Shown: positions 34,786 through 48,700, counted from the stretch's first letter. The stretch is DNA of 64,000 nucleotides from Nelumbo lutea (GCA_022828595.1 JAKGHH010000005.1:24998193-25062192); one strand, 5' to 3'. Notes: generated by a model not told the origin, from the sequence alone. Program-made: numbers and translations.

Positions 34786-36705
34786 CTATTCGTTTGGGCG
34801 CTCTTCGCCCTTGCCCGAGGCTTCGGCAGGAAGGTTCACCCTCTCGTTAGCACCGGTCTCTTCAATGTCGATGAGCAGCTCGCTGTCACTTTCCGCCTTG
34901 GAGTTCGGATCTTTGGCAGCTTCAATAGCCATCTCATCTATGACCCTTGAGGTGGTGATGGTGCTTAGATTGAGCTGCGGAAATTCACATCGGGTCAGCC
35001 ACCTACTAAGCTTAAAGCCCTTATGGTAGCCTTCTGTCCCCGCCTCGATCAGCTCTCTATGGAACTCCTCCGAGGTCTTGTATTCCTCGACAGCTTTGAC
35101 CTTGGCCTCCTCCACTGCTTGGAGGAGTATTTACGTTCGCTCCTTGACATGGGCCTCGAGGTTCTCCACCTCCCACTTCAGTGCCGCTTTCTCCCTCGCA
35201 AGCTCCTCCTTCTCGAACATTAGCAGTGATATCAACTACTTCTGAGCTCGTGCATCATTCTTCAACTGGTTGATTTCGTTACAGGCTAGATTCAGCTCGG
35301 TGTGAGTTTCACGAGATGAGGACTCAGCTGCAATAGCTCACTTCAGGTGTAGTTTGGACTGGTATGTCAGAGCGTGCACAGTAAAGTTCACCTGCCAAGA
35401 GAAAAATAGCAGTTAGTACAAGAAGAGTTTTCAAGTATAGAATTGAATAAGTAAAGACAACTAACCACCATACAGTGAATAACCGCTCGAGCTCCAAGCT
35501 GAGCGACTGACAGCTCGGCCTAGTTGGCGACCTCCTCTGTGTATACCGCGCTCTTGCTCTTGAGGAAGTTGTACTTCGGAGTTAGGATGCATCGAACTGC
35601 CCCCTCGCTGCCCTAAGAAGTGATAGCCGTAGGGGCAGGCTCCGAAGATGTTGCCTCCTCAGGCGCATGGGGCGAGGATACCCTTCCTAGTTCCTTCTCG
35701 ACCAGATCGATCACTGGAGGTTGTGCAGTGGAGGGCGAGGATACCCTTCTTCTTCCCCTTCATCCTTCCAAGGAGCTCGTTCGTAGGAAACTTCATGGTT
35801 GTTGTAACAAAAGCAAAATGTCAGAAACAACATCAAAATAAAACAAAGGCAGCACAAAAGTAATGACCTACCAGGACTGGCCTGCACGAGCTTGTCTTCG
35901 GTCACATAGTCCGCGAACTTGAGACTGAGCTCTGCCTAGGACTGGAGTGCTTCCCATGTCTTCAAGTCCAGCCTGACACCGAGATCTTGGATGGCCGCCC
36001 TCCAGTGGGTCGGGAAAGGCCACCCCTTAGTGTTATGGACTAAAAAGTAGCCCCTTTTCCAGGCCGGGACCCTATTTGGGAGTTCGTGTAAGAGCTTGTA
36101 GCCCGGACGTGGGGACAAGTAGTAAGTCCGCCTGTGCTCGGGTAGAACACCGGAGGAATTCTTCTTTATTGAAAGGATTGAAGAAGTGTCAAGGTCAAGG
36201 GGCAGGTTATAGTCATGGAAGAGCGAGATGGTTCCTACTATGTTGCAGATGGAGTTCGGGTGCAACTGATCTATGGTGATGTTGAAGAGTTTAATGACTT
36301 CGACGATCAGGGGTGAAATGGAAGATGAAGACCAACCATGAGTTGTTCCTCAAAGATCACAATCTCGTCGTGACCGTGCTCCTAGGGAAAGTTAACTATC
36401 AGAAGACTATAGACAAGATCACTCGGAAGCCTATACCGAGTTACTAAGGCTTGGAGCCTGTCCACTGCCATCGTCGATGGGCCAAAGTTATCTGGCTGCC
36501 GACCTCGGTGCAAGGTGGACGCCAGACCACCGGAGGCCTCTTGTGCCTCCCGAGGTGATTCCACCTCAGGAGGACCGCGAACCGCTTCTTGACCCGAAGT
36601 AGCTTCTTCAGTAAGGCAATCTACGACTTGAGTCGAGGCACCTACCTCGGCCCCAGCAGATTCACTGCTCTCATCTAAAAGACTATCTAAAATAAAACTA
36701 GACAT
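34786..36705 (-). pseudogene. Antisense ORF of the Tat element (PF04195-like), broken
   Basis: The minus strand between pol and 3' LTR codes for an extra protein, as known for several Tat elements (antisense ORF, similar to the so-called putative gypsy-type transposon domain PF04195). From 36705 it starts MSSFILDSLLDESSESAG. From about 36265 the conserved part reads HPNSICNIVGTISLFHDYN, then LSPRPGYKLLHELPNRVPAWKRGYF and NTKGWPFPTHW. From 35115 the charged C-terminal part reads KVKAVEEYKTSEEFHRELIE. Frameshifts and stops separate the three frames. The function is unknown. The family assignment is from memory of the motif pattern. Confidence 0.7.
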
Positions 36706-37163
36706 TGCGAAGAAAAGATAATCAGAAAAGGAGAGTTAGCGAAGACTCACCAAAGAAAGACCGAACCGAAAGAAGACACCGGACTGGAGAAACCGAGCTA
36801 AGAAGCTTGAACGCGACCTCAGAACAAAGATTTGTGAATTTGTGGCGAAGAAAATGAGTCTCAAGCCCCCCATTTGTAGCCAATATGTCCAAAAATCAAC
36901 AGTCGAGATCGAGGCAATCCAACGTCTCCTAGGAAAACTGGTTGCGTGACCCTCGAGGTTGAAATCGGTTTAGCGCATTTTTTTATGTTCACGGAGTTTG
37001 TAGATCATGTGACGTTCGCGCATGAACCAGACGCAACTTGGGTTATTCCTAGTTGAGCCGGAAAGCCGAACAGGTTCGAACAGCGACTCGTCCGACAAGC
37101 CGCTCGGACCTCGGGCCAAATCCACATGTCTCGTCATGAACTCCCCGCACCGGGTCGAGACCC

Positions 37164-37186
37164 CTGGCTCGGGGAGTGGGGGCAAT
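37164..37186 (+). other. Polypurine tract of the Tat-type element
   Basis: GGCTCGGGGAGTGGGGGCAAT stands directly before the 3' LTR start. It is the expected second-strand primer. Confidence 0.7.
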
Positions 37187-37897
37187 TGATGAAGGGTGAT
37201 TTGGCTCGACCTAGTAAAGAGGGGACACGTGGACACGACCTGATCAATAGATGACAACTCAACTTATCATGACCAGTCCACAACAGGTCGAGCTCAGGTA
37301 CCCAACTATCCCGGGCTAAGTGACTTCGGGATAAGGCCACCTCAAGATGAGATCGCCTCAGTACCAGATCGCAACAAGGATACCTCGATGCCAAGGCACT
37401 TCGGCACTCAACCCAGTTCGGGACTTAAAGACATTAACTCAGGGATACCGACATGCCACTATGTGGTGATCCCGAAAACCCCTCCAACGGATACCGGGCC
37501 TCACAGGATCACGATGCGTAATAGCTAGCATTATCTCCCATACCGATTCGGGCGGAAGTGATGAACCTTATCGGTTGGCAGCGTTGTCTTCCAACTAACG
37601 CAGAAATGAGTCCTATCGTGACGAAGATCCCGAAACTGATCTACGAAACCCGCGAGGACTCGACTATATAAAGGCTCCATCCCCGGAGGTTCAAGGTACG
37701 CGTGATTTCTATGCTCTCTGGATCTCTACATTCTTAAGCTATTTTAGCTCACAACAAGTATACTAACTTAAGCATCGGAGCGACCTCGCCGGGCTAGCAA
37801 CCCCGGGTTCTCTGATCCTCTTGCAGATCAACTTTGTCCGTCGTCCGCTGGAAGCCAGATCACCTCCAGCAAGGAGCAACTAGATCGCGCTACATCA
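37187..37897 (+). repeat. 3' LTR of the Tat-type element
   Basis: It starts TGATGAAGGG and ends GCTACATCA. The TATA box TATATAAA is at 37665-37672. It pairs with 22386-23098. Confidence 0.93.
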
Positions 37898-39517
37898 CAT
37901 GACATGTTAAGAGAAACATCAATTTGATGTTTTAGCTTAAAATAATAATTTGTAATTATCTCAAAATGTTTTAGATTAATAATAAAAATAAAAGTCTCTA
38001 ATACAAATGTGTATTGATCAACCCAACAACACAAAACCACTATACCAAACACCCTCATCTTTAGTGTAAAGAAATTTGCAAGGGTTGTTTAGCATTTTCT
38101 TCATTTTGGTATTGTCACATGAAGCAATTTCATTCACCTTTCAAACACTTTGACATTCTTCGCTTAGCTAATCTACCATGTAGGAGTGTAAGTGAGCCCA
38201 ACCTACTTGCAAGTTACTTGAGCTCAACTCAGTAGTTGAACTTGAGTCAAAGTAAATAAGTTCAAGTCAGGTATTTGGTGAAACCAAGTTCGAGCTTTGC
38301 AATACTCAACTTAAGTGGCTCACGAGCCTAATTGAGCACATAACAGAACACTATTTTTTAATATAATTATATTTATAATATAAATAAACACTAATTTTTT
38401 ATATTAATTTATATATAAATAAATTTAGATTTTAAAATTCATTGTTATAATATATTTTTATAATTAATATTTTTAATATGCCTAATATTAACGTATTTAT
38501 TGTTTGTAATACTATTTATTTATAATCAACTCGAATCAAACCAAGCTCGAAATAGCCCGCGAGTATTGAGTCGAATCAAGCACGAGCCAAAAATATGACA
38601 TTCGATCGAGCTCGAGTCAAGTTTCGAGCTTTACGTCAGCCCGAACAGCTTGATACTCGACCGGCTGCCATAACATTCATTCTCGCAATTTGCACAGGTC
38701 ATTTCATTCTCTTCATACGCAATTAGTGGACAAAAGAATAGCCACAAATCACTCATGACAAAGCCTGGATCTGCTGCTCACTTGGCTGTATATATGTAAC
38801 AAATCACAACTGAACAAGCCAATTCCGTACAGACCCCATGGGTACGAATCACTGGCGTGCTCACTCGTGATTAGTTACATGGATACACTCATACACAGCT
38901 AAGCAAGTGACAGATCCCTAACGCTCAACGTGTAGGAGTCACGCGGGAATATATCACTTAAGTATGGACAGATGGGTTAAGGCTAAGTGGGTAGAGGCAG
39001 CAGGGTTCACGTGAAGTCCACTGACTTTGTCACGTAGAGTGCACTTAAACGGGTTTAATCCAATGCCTCCATAGTGGGACACCAAGTGACCACCTCAGCT
39101 ACCAGGTCATCCGCGATCTGCTTTAGTAGCCAGAATGGTGTCGTAGGCTCGTAGCCCTTCTTGCTGGTTTGTCTTCCTCATTTGTGCATAATTCGGTCTA
39201 CCATTTTTGTCTTTGTTTTCTGTTTTCCTTGTTTTCTTCGTTTTCTGTGAATCAAACGAGTCTACAGTAAAGCGTGATCTTCTCATTCTGTTCTTACTCA
39301 TTATATACTACACACATGTTCAAAAATAAAAGTATATAAATAAATAAGGCCTATTATTCAAGAAAATGTCTTGCAAATGAAACGAGCAGATCAGATTGAG
39401 AACAAAAAAGAGGGCTTTAAGGCCATCTTGAGACAATAAATTCTATTCTCAATGTTTTTTTTTTTATAAATTTCTATTCTCAATGTCATTTAACCATATC
39501 TTTTTGATGGATGCCAT
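37898..39517. other. DNA between the Tat element and the carrier gene, no other gene seen
   Basis: The sequence is AT-rich apart from the probable MITE listed separately. A 64-codon minus frame at 39107-39301 (lysine-rich, RRSRFTVDSFDSQK) is too short and unlike anything I know, and I do not call it a gene. The part just left of 39518 should hold the 3' UTR of the carrier gene, but I cannot place a poly(A) signal. Confidence 0.45.
38190..38670. mobile_element. Probable non-autonomous DNA element with GAGCTCGA-rich arms
   Basis: Two arms rich in GAGCTC, CGAGCTCGAGTCAAG and TTCGAGC (38200-38335 and 38525-38655) flank a very AT-rich core (38345-38520). The arms are roughly inverted: GAGCCCAACC on the left and the complement of GGGCTGACG on the right. 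This is the look of a decayed MITE. I cannot fix the ends or a target duplication. Confidence 0.4.
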
Positions 39518-39705
39518 TTAACCATATCTGGTACTTCTTTTCCGGTTCTTATCAACCAGTACTAGGAAAACCTTTACTAGCTCTTCCTTGACCATGAAAA
39601 GGACCGATGCTGCAAAAACACTTTGTAGGATCTTGGTGCTCATGCCTTTATAAAATCCAGGCAATCCTTCATAGCGAATCATCTTAACTACTGCATCCAG
39701 AGTGC
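39518..39705 (-). CDS. PXN: PXN last exon with stop codon
   Basis: It starts in phase 1 after ACAG and codes GTLDAVVKMIRYEGLPGFYKG, MSTKILQSVFAASVLFMVKEELVK and a short basic tail, ending at TAA (39518-39520). The open frame reaches up to 39784, but that part is intron. Confidence 0.88.
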
Positions 39706-42700
39706 CTGTATTGCACACCACGCGCATGCGGTTATGAATTTGTATAATAACAGAATACTGCATCTCCCTTTCCAAACAAGCCAATTTGTGATGTTATAAA
39801 TTAACACAAAAGTCGTTAAAATTTATAAAAAAGTGATCATATCTCTAATATTATATATTAACATTTAAGAAAAAATGTGTAATAAATGATATCATTGTTA
39901 TTAATGATAGAAATGGCTAAAAATAAAACCAATAGAAAGATAATTAAATAAGTGTTTTTGTAATTTGTTCAAGATAAAGAGGGAATGAGACGATGGTGAA
40001 AGTTTTAAATCATGACAAATATGGTGAGCAATAATAAAACTTGTGTAAGCATCATATGAGAAATAAGGTCATTGTGGAATATCTCTGTGGGTTATTTTAT
40101 TTTGTCATGCAGTTACATTGGGGATGGTTGGTTTCTTATGTAGCTGTACAGAATCTCATTGTACAGACATGTTTTTTCATACAGATTAATACTCTAAAAA
40201 AAACGTTATGTTGGTGGTGATTGTAAAAGCATATCTTAATTCTAGTTACTATTGTTGTGAGAATCCATGTTTTTCTAGTTAAAGAACATGGAGTGTAAAT
40301 CCACAATTTTTTCTGCCAACTGAATTTATGAGCATTCAAGTCAAGTGGAGGCAACTATGGTTATTCAAGTCAAATGCATTAACCTCATCAGTTCCAATGT
40401 TTGTTAAGAGCCTATGAGAGCCCAACAACAATAGTATCATTAGTAACAACCATAATGATTACAGTAATGATTACAATGATGATATAATGGAAAAATCTAA
40501 CATTATAACAGAAACAACTAACCTGTATATCTTAATGATATATTCCCACCGATCTCCTGCTTAGCTTGAAGCCTTGACTGCATTGAAAATTTTGGGTAAG
40601 GATAGTTGAAGCAGGAACCTCAAAAGGCATTAGCATCATGATAATGCACAGTCAAACAATAGTAGAAACCAACAATAACAGTCTTATTAACTAATGCCCA
40701 TCTAGCATAAGGTCACTAGGAAATTATTTTTGAGAAAGGTAACTCTGTATTCAAACAAATATAAAAACAAGTCAGTTACAAAGGTAAACTATTAGCACTA
40801 TGCAGAAAATTTCTATGCACCTGACTTTGAAAGAGAATCAACTAAAGAGTTCAGCTCCCCTGGAATCCATCTAAAAGAACAAGAGAGGTCAATTGAGGTC
40901 TGCCAGATCTCAGTCAACAGATGATCAAATCCCCAAAGGCCTCAATAAACGTTGGAAACCCAGCCAATCATATCCATAGAATCTCCTTCCACCGGCAGTG
41001 GTCTTGCACCAAGAGATTTGGCTATCCTTAGGCCAATGAGAAGGGCTTTTCTTTCAGGCTTTCAGCTTCTGAAGAGTCTCCCATGCCAATCAGACCACTG
41101 AATAGTGAATACCCAACCAGCTGATTACCTCTAGCAATATGAAATGTCCCCCAACCCCAGCAGGACCTCCGTAGCCATGAGAACTTCTGCAACTACCACC
41201 ACATTTCAAATAGCCATCACAGGCGGACTTTGTATCTAGGAAAGTCTGGACTCTATGGATAGGGTATATAAATTGTAAGACCTCAAAGATTGCAAGGCGA
41301 TTAGGAAATTGTTAGTGTCAGCACTAAGTTGGGCAATTATTCTCTCTCAAAGTCTCGTAGTGTGGCTCATGAGTTTAATCCCATAATGGTTACTACAATT
41401 TTGTATATCGCCTTTTGTTCATAAATATAGGTACCACAGAACATCATAATCATAATTACATAAATGGATGAAGTGCAACGAGATACCTCTTCATGGCTTA
41501 GGAATACAATCTTACAAAACATAAATGGGTATCAATGGTTTCATTAGGAGATACTTTACCTTGACAACTAACAATGGGTATGTGGAGACAGTTGCTCCCA
41601 GTTTTGCAAAGGCTCCCAATAAAAAAACCTGTGCATGCAAGAAAAGATTATATAATGGATAGAGGCAACTTCAGTAATCCCATAGGTTCTCCAACACATT
41701 CCACCAATGTTCTACATGCTATCAAAGATCAAGTCTGAAGGAAGAAATGGATCAGAGAAATAATGAACTCAATACCAATCACCTACAGTAAAGGCCAATA
41801 TTTTAGGTTGTGTTTGGATAAGATTTTTGGAAGTACTTTCATGTTTTGGGCAGCAAAAAACTGCTTCAGAGTTTGGCAACGTATGTTTTCTAAAGTAAAA
41901 ACACTTCTGCAATAAAAAGCACGAAGTAAGAATAGGATGTAATGTGCTTCAACTGCATGCCTTGGGGCATTTTTGCTTATTCACAAAACATGGAAGGTGT
42001 GAACATGTGAAGCCTTCCCACGTGCCATATTTATAAATCCTATAAATACATGTCACTTTTATGCCACGAGGCACTTTTATGTGACATTTTAGAACTTCCA
42101 CATGGCACTTTTATGCCATGTGGCAAAATAATGCATGGGATTTTATTAATTTGTGCAACATAAGTATGGTCATTTTGAACAACTATTTTATTATCCATAC
42201 CATGTGGCAAGGCTGATTTAAAGGAATGGGCTCTTTGAAGACATGTGGACTTGCCAATGGCAAGATGAACATGGCACACATTATAGGCTGGCACATGGAC
42301 TTTTCCATATCAATTGTGGTAAAGCAATACGACACAACCAAACACTTATTTATGCTCTTACATCCAAAAGCTTTAGTTCTATTAAAAAACAAAAAAGCAA
42401 CAGCTTATCCAAACAAAACCTTGGTTTCTGAAAATAGTCCCTAGAACTAAGTCCACAAGGGGTTTGACCTGATTCTGAGGCTCGATGCATCAAAATCAGA
42501 TTGAACCAGCAAAGAGGGCAAATGGGTGAAAATCAACACAGCCACTTAAAACCACAAAACGAGATCTAAATTAAGTGGTTCATTCCATTTAATTTAATTT
42601 CCTATAGCAACTTTATCACCATAGTATCCAGGACAGTCACCATTTCAACCAAGTTGGATCTAGCTAGACCTGTTTCAGAATTCTTGCAGAAGATGCACTT

Positions 42701-45700
42701 TACCTCCAAAGCGGTCACATTCTTTGATGACCTTTTAGCAGCACGTTTTGCCTTCAGATATTTTAATGAAGTTTCATAAATCATAAACTGGATCGATGGA
42801 TTGCAAACCTGTTTACATGGTGACTTTCATGACATTAGTCCATGGAATAACACTCAAATTTACTTTCCACAATAAGAAAGGCACCAACCATGATGAGTGT
42901 TGGGACAATGCCCTTCCAAAATCCTAAAATTCCAGCTTCATCGTAAACTTCCCATGCCTATAGAACCAAAAGACAAAAAAAAAGCAATCAAAAAAACAGA
43001 AATAAATATAAGAATGCATCATCTCAAGGATCTTCCTTTTTTTTCTTTCGATTGTAGTAGTAGAAAAAAATACATTAAAATCAAGAGTTACACAGGCCAA
43101 AGCCCCAAAAAGAAAAGGGAAAATAGCGCAAGTCAGATGTGCCATTTCAAAGAAGATGGGCCCTGCCCCAGCTATGAAATGCATTAATGCAGCCAAGAAA
43201 GCAACCCAACCCAACTTCAATATACCAACCATCATCTCAAAAGAAAACTAGCACAAGCAACCAAAAAGAATCAACAACAAAATTAATATATTAATAATAG
43301 GCAGAAGATTACAAAGCTGGAGAGAGGTAAACTCTCTTAACTCTACCCCCAAAGAAAACAGAAAATATTACAAAGTAGCCCAGAACATTTGGGCCCTTCC
43401 CACTCCCTCTTTAGCAAGTACATCTGCAAAGGAATTTGTACTTCTTTTGACCCATTGTAATCTCACTTCCATTCCATGAATCAACCATTTGAACTTACTT
43501 CTTTCATTGATAAACTTCCACATGCTATCTTCCTCCTTTTTTAACCAGTCTAACACTACTTTGGAATCCCCTTCAATATGCGACCTGCTTATATTCAGTT
43601 CCTTAAGACTTTTTTGCCCCTTCCAACACAGCCAGAATTTCAGCTCGTAGGGAGTCTCCTACAACTATTGGCCCTAAAAACACTGCTATTACAGCATCAA
43701 CCTCTTTTATAAAAGCTCCTACGATCCCAGAAGGCCCAAGGTTGCCTTCACTACTGCCATCAAAATTAAGCTTTATGAAATCTGCATCTGGTGGAGACCA
43801 CACCGGGCTGGAAACATGTTTATTTGGAGCAGATGCTGGCACTTCTTTCCAACTATTCAGCAGTACCATAGTAGGAATGCCATCAAATATAGCCATAGGT
43901 TTCTCCACTGAATCACCTGTGCAATAATTACCTCAATAACTGCCCCTCTGCTCCTTCCTTTATCAACAAAATTCTCTGATTCCTTTCCTCCCAAATAGTC
44001 CAACAAACTGCAGCTCTCGTACATCTCCACAGCATTCTTCCCCTTTTCTTCGTCTAGCTACCAACAAAAGAATCAAAGAGGCTTTGTACATTTGGTGGGG
44101 AGTCCACCTGCAACCAAACAAAGAAAAAAACTATTCCCAAATAAAAGATACAAATGGGCAGGCATTTAATAAGTGGTAGCAAGACACACCATTAGCTTTA
44201 AAAAGGATGCACCAGTTAGGAGATAAGCACCAAAAAGGCTTCTTTCGTTGAAGCAAATTGCAAATGTTAATTCTTCCCAAGAAAACTTCCCAACAAAAAT
44301 GCCCCAACCTTTGAAGGAATCAGCTTCCCCCCAAATTCCTTATCCGGAAAAGGATGTCCAAGGCTATCAGAGTTTTAAGTTAAGGCTTTGAAAAAGGAAG
44401 CACAAGTAAACAAACCAGAAGAGGACAGAGTTCAAATCCAGCAGTCCAACTTAGATGGGTCAAGAAAAACCTTGTGTAGGATTAAAAGCAAGGATGAGGC
44501 ATTGTCTAACTATGAATCCCTAATTTCCCCTTTTAAAACCCAGGTCCCAGTCAAGCTCAAAGCCCTTTCCAACAGAAGGCAAGAAAGTGGAAACAGGTTC
44601 ATTCTTATAAATTGATAAAGAGAACAAAGAAGGAAATTGGTCTTTTAAAGGCAAACTCCCCACCCAAAGATGTTCCCAAAATTTTACCAGGTCTCTATAG
44701 CAAAGATTGTACCTGATGAGAGGCAAGAAAGAAGGATGGTATGTATGGATTTCCAAGGAGCAGCACTAGTAGACAATACTCCAACATCCCAACCCTCAAT
44801 CGCCAGCCCATGAATGCTATCACTTTTGCCCATAGTCCACCCACATACCTACTTCTACTTACAACCTCTCATCTAACCCTGTGATCCTTCCTTTCCTCCC
44901 CTGGTTCCCAACTTCCCATAGAAAATCTCTCATTAGTTTCCCTAAAGTTTTATAGACCCCAACTGGAATTGTGAATACCGAGAGGAAACAGACAAGCAGG
45001 TTGGCCAAATCAAAACATGCATACTAGCTCCTTGGTTTGGAGCAATTATAGATGGAAGCACACATCTGATCCTTCGAGAAAGCACCTTTGCAATGATTTT
45101 ATGCAGGCTTTTAACCAAGCTGATTGACTTAAGCTCCCTAGGATGGTTTGCCCCCAACTTTTTAGGGATCAATGCAATGAAAGTGGAATTTAAACCTGGA
45201 CTTATAATCCCTCTATCAAAGAACTCATTGAAAACCCTTTGAAAATCATTTTATGCAGGCTTCTAACCACCCTTTATGAACTTCAAATAAACTAGGTCAA
45301 TCCAATCCATCTAACCTTACTCTCTCACTTAGGGATCTTGTAAAAATACACTTAAAATGTACCAAAAATGCTCTAGTAATTTCATTTTGATGGGTTACAG
45401 TTACACCCTCCAATTCCAATTTTGAGTGTTGTGTTTTCTGATGTTGGGGCCCAGTAGTGATGGAGGTTTTTCAACCAAACTACTTGGAATCGGTTGAGAA
45501 TCTCAGCCCCCCAAGTGGACTAGTTTAAAGCTGTTTGGAACAAAAATATGCCAACCAAAGTCTCTTTCTTTGTCTGGAAATTGATGAAAGCCAAAATTGG
45601 AGTTGACAGTGAGATACAACAACTGAGTATTCAGATGGCCTCAAAATGTTTTTGTTGTAAGGACCCTCTGATAGAAACCATGGATCATTTATTTATTCAA

Positions 45701-48700
45701 AGTTGCATGGCAAGGAAAATTTGGGGTTATTTTAGTTCTATGTTGGGAGTCACTTTTCTCCCTAATGAACCTGTCAGGGTTGTGCTCCATAGGTGGCTAA
45801 CAATGCATGGTAATGGGCATAATCAATGGACGTTTTGTGTACAAGCCTTGGCCAGTTTTATATCATGGGAAAGATGTAAGAGAAAAATGGAGGGATCATA
45901 TTTATGCACTCAATAGATCATTTTCAAAATCAAAAAATGGCTGCAGGAAATCAGCCCTTTCATTAAAGTTATCTCCAATTCTGCTCCATTGCAAATTAAT
46001 GCTCTTACCCATTTGAATATTCAGGTTCGGCGTCCAACAAGAAAACCTCCCCAAGTAGTACATGTGCGACCAATTCCACCTAGTTTCTTTAAACAAAATG
46101 CAGATGGATCGGCCAAAGAAAATCTAGGTCCAAGTGGAGGGGTGGAGTGATAAGAGATGGCAGAAACAACTTTGTTTCTGCATTTTACAAATTTTATGGT
46201 TCCACTTCCGATCTCTTGGCTGAGGCAAACACTCTTCTAGATGGACTTGAGCTTGTGTGATCCTTGGGAATATCAAAGATCATAGTAGAAATAGATTCCC
46301 AAGTTCTGGCCGAGATTACTCATGGACGCTATGCTCTTCCTTGGAGACTTTGGTATTGGTGAGAATATTTGGATTCTTTTCAAGGGAGTATGGATATAGA
46401 AGTTGTACACATTTTCCAGGAGGCTAATCAGGTTGCTTATTGGCTTTCTAAAAAAAAAAAGCCAATGATTCTCATTCACAAGGTTTTTTCAACAATGTAC
46501 AAGATCTTCCCCCAAAGGTTTTGCATCTTCTCAAATTTGATGGTTTGGGTATCCCTTTTTTGTATGTTTGAAGATCTTTTCGAGATCTACTATTTTTTGT
46601 CTATTTGTAATTGCATAGTAGATGTAGATCTTGGTGTACCTAGCTTCTTTCGAGGAGTAAGGCTTTTACACCCCCCCCCCTCTCCTAGATTTTTTATTTA
46701 CACAATTTAATAAAAATTTACGGTGGTCACCCCTCCACCAGGAGTACAATTTGGGGTTAAAAAAAATAACATACCCACTAATGGAAGATACAAGTACTTT
46801 ATTAGCTTCATTGATGATTATTCCAAATGCACTTGGATATATCCTATGCATTCTAGAGAAGAGGTGCCCAGAATTGTGAAAGATTTTCACCGCATGGTTT
46901 AAACTCAATTCCATGTTGAAGTACAAATTTTCCAATCGAACAATGCAAAAGAATACTGTCATCATGACTTAGCTGAATTTTTACACCTCATGGATTTCCT
47001 CATCGAAGCTCTTGTTCCAAAACACCACAACAGAATGGTGTTGCAAAAAGGAAGAACCGACATCTTCTTGAAGTTGTCCATAGTATGATGTTACACATGA
47101 ATTTTCCCAAGCAATTCTGGGTTGATGTTGTGATTATCGTAGCTTATGTTATCAATTGCATGCCATCACATCTCTTACAATACAAGGCCCCACATCAGCT
47201 CCTATTTCCTCAATCTCCTTTGTTTTCTATTCCTTACGTGTGTTTGGTCGTAAATGCTTTGTTCATGATTTGTCTCCAAACTGAGGTAGGTTGGACCCCA
47301 AGTCTATCCCATGTATTTTTTTTTTTTGGTTACTCACCCTCCCTAAAGGGCTACAAATGCTTTAATCCTATCACACATAAGTACTTTGTATCGATGGGTG
47401 TGTCCTTTTTGAGTCTAAACCTTTCTTCAAAGCCTCTCCTCAAGGGGAGAATAGTGTGGAGGAGGAGAGGCAAGTTTCTCAAGTTCCTCTCCCTTTTATC
47501 CCCAACTCGTCTTCATTTCATGTTTTCCTGAGGCATCGTAAGGGACAACTAAGTTTAAAGGGTGGGGAGTAGTCAGAAACTGTGCATCCAGCATCATCTG
47601 TCTTCCTTAGAGGCGGATCCAGGTATCCTTGTTCCCCTTGATGTTACTGAGCCAATTGCTATTGATGATTCTATTGATGATCTTCATGTCCCAATTGCTC
47701 ATAGAAAGGTGTTAGATCGTGTACTACTAAGCACCGTATTGCCCATTCCTTTCCCTATGAAAGCATCACACCTTCATTTCGTGCTTTTCTAACTGCCATT
47801 GATTCTGCCTCCATTCCCAAAAGTGTTGCAGAAGCTTTATCTATACCTGAATGGACAAATGCAATGAAGAGATTTGTGCTCTACACAAAAAAACAACACC
47901 TGGGAGTTGGTGGGTCTTCCTGAAGGCAAAAAGCGAGTGGAGTGTAAGTGGGTATTCACAATGAAGCACAAGGCAAATGGAACAGTTGAAAGGTATAAGG
48001 CCAAGTTTGTTACAAAAGGGTCCACACAAGTGTATGGAGTTGACCATGCAGAAACATTTGCTCCAGTTGCTAAAACAAACACAATTCGGATCAAGTTATC
48101 CTTCATTGTTAACTTTGACTAGGAGCTTCACCAACTTGATATTAAAAATTCTTTCTTGAATGGGGATCTAAAAGAAGTATATAAAATTCAGCCTCCTGGG
48201 TTTGTAGCACAAGGGTGTGAAGGGAAAGTTTGCAAACTAAAAAAAATTCCTAAATGGTTTGAAGCAATCTCCTAGGAACTTGTTTAATAGATGTCACTTG
48301 GCTCTTCAACAAATTGGGTTCAAGCAATGCCAGTCTGACCATACTCTATTTGTCAAAAGGAACAAAAAAATTGTTGTGGTCCTGATTGTGTATGTAGATG
48401 ACATAGTAATTACAGGGAACTGGGACTCTAAGATTCAGAAGGTAAAAGAATCCCTTGTTGTGCAGTTTAAAGTTAAGGATCTGGAACAGCTATTTTATTT
48501 CCTCGGAATTGAGGTTGCCCTCTCTCAAAAGGGCATCTTCATTTCTCAAAGGAAATTTATCCTAGATCTCTTACAAGATACAGGAAAGTTGGAAGCAAAG
48601 CCTACAGATTCTCCTATTGATGAAAACCATAAACTTGGAGATTGTACTAGAGAGAACATGTGGCAAATGTCAAGAAGTTTCAAAGGTTGGCAAGAAGACT

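Larger units (their letters stand above)
22386..37897 (+). mobile_element. Tat-type Ty3/gypsy retrotransposon with nested insertion
   Basis: Two LTRs of 713 and 711 bases (both TGATGA...CTACATCA) bracket gag, protease, RT, an integrase C-terminal part and an antisense ORF region. The gag knuckle type, the RT motifs and the antisense ORF between pol and 3' LTR are traits of the Tat lineage. A non-autonomous Athila-like element (26964-33384) sits in pol. At that junction the RT end, RNase H and integrase start are missing. The flanks are CATGT (22381-22385) and CATGA (37898-37902), a 4-of-5 match for a target duplication. Confidence 0.9.

Noticed and set aside
39107..39301. Lysine-rich 64-codon minus frame downstream of PXN
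   Set aside because: Short, low complexity, no recognisable family. It is probably 3' flank.
39706..39784. N-terminal extension of the last carrier exon frame (MACLEREMQYSV)
   Set aside because: The family alignment needs the AG at 39706-39707 as acceptor. The upstream codons are intron.
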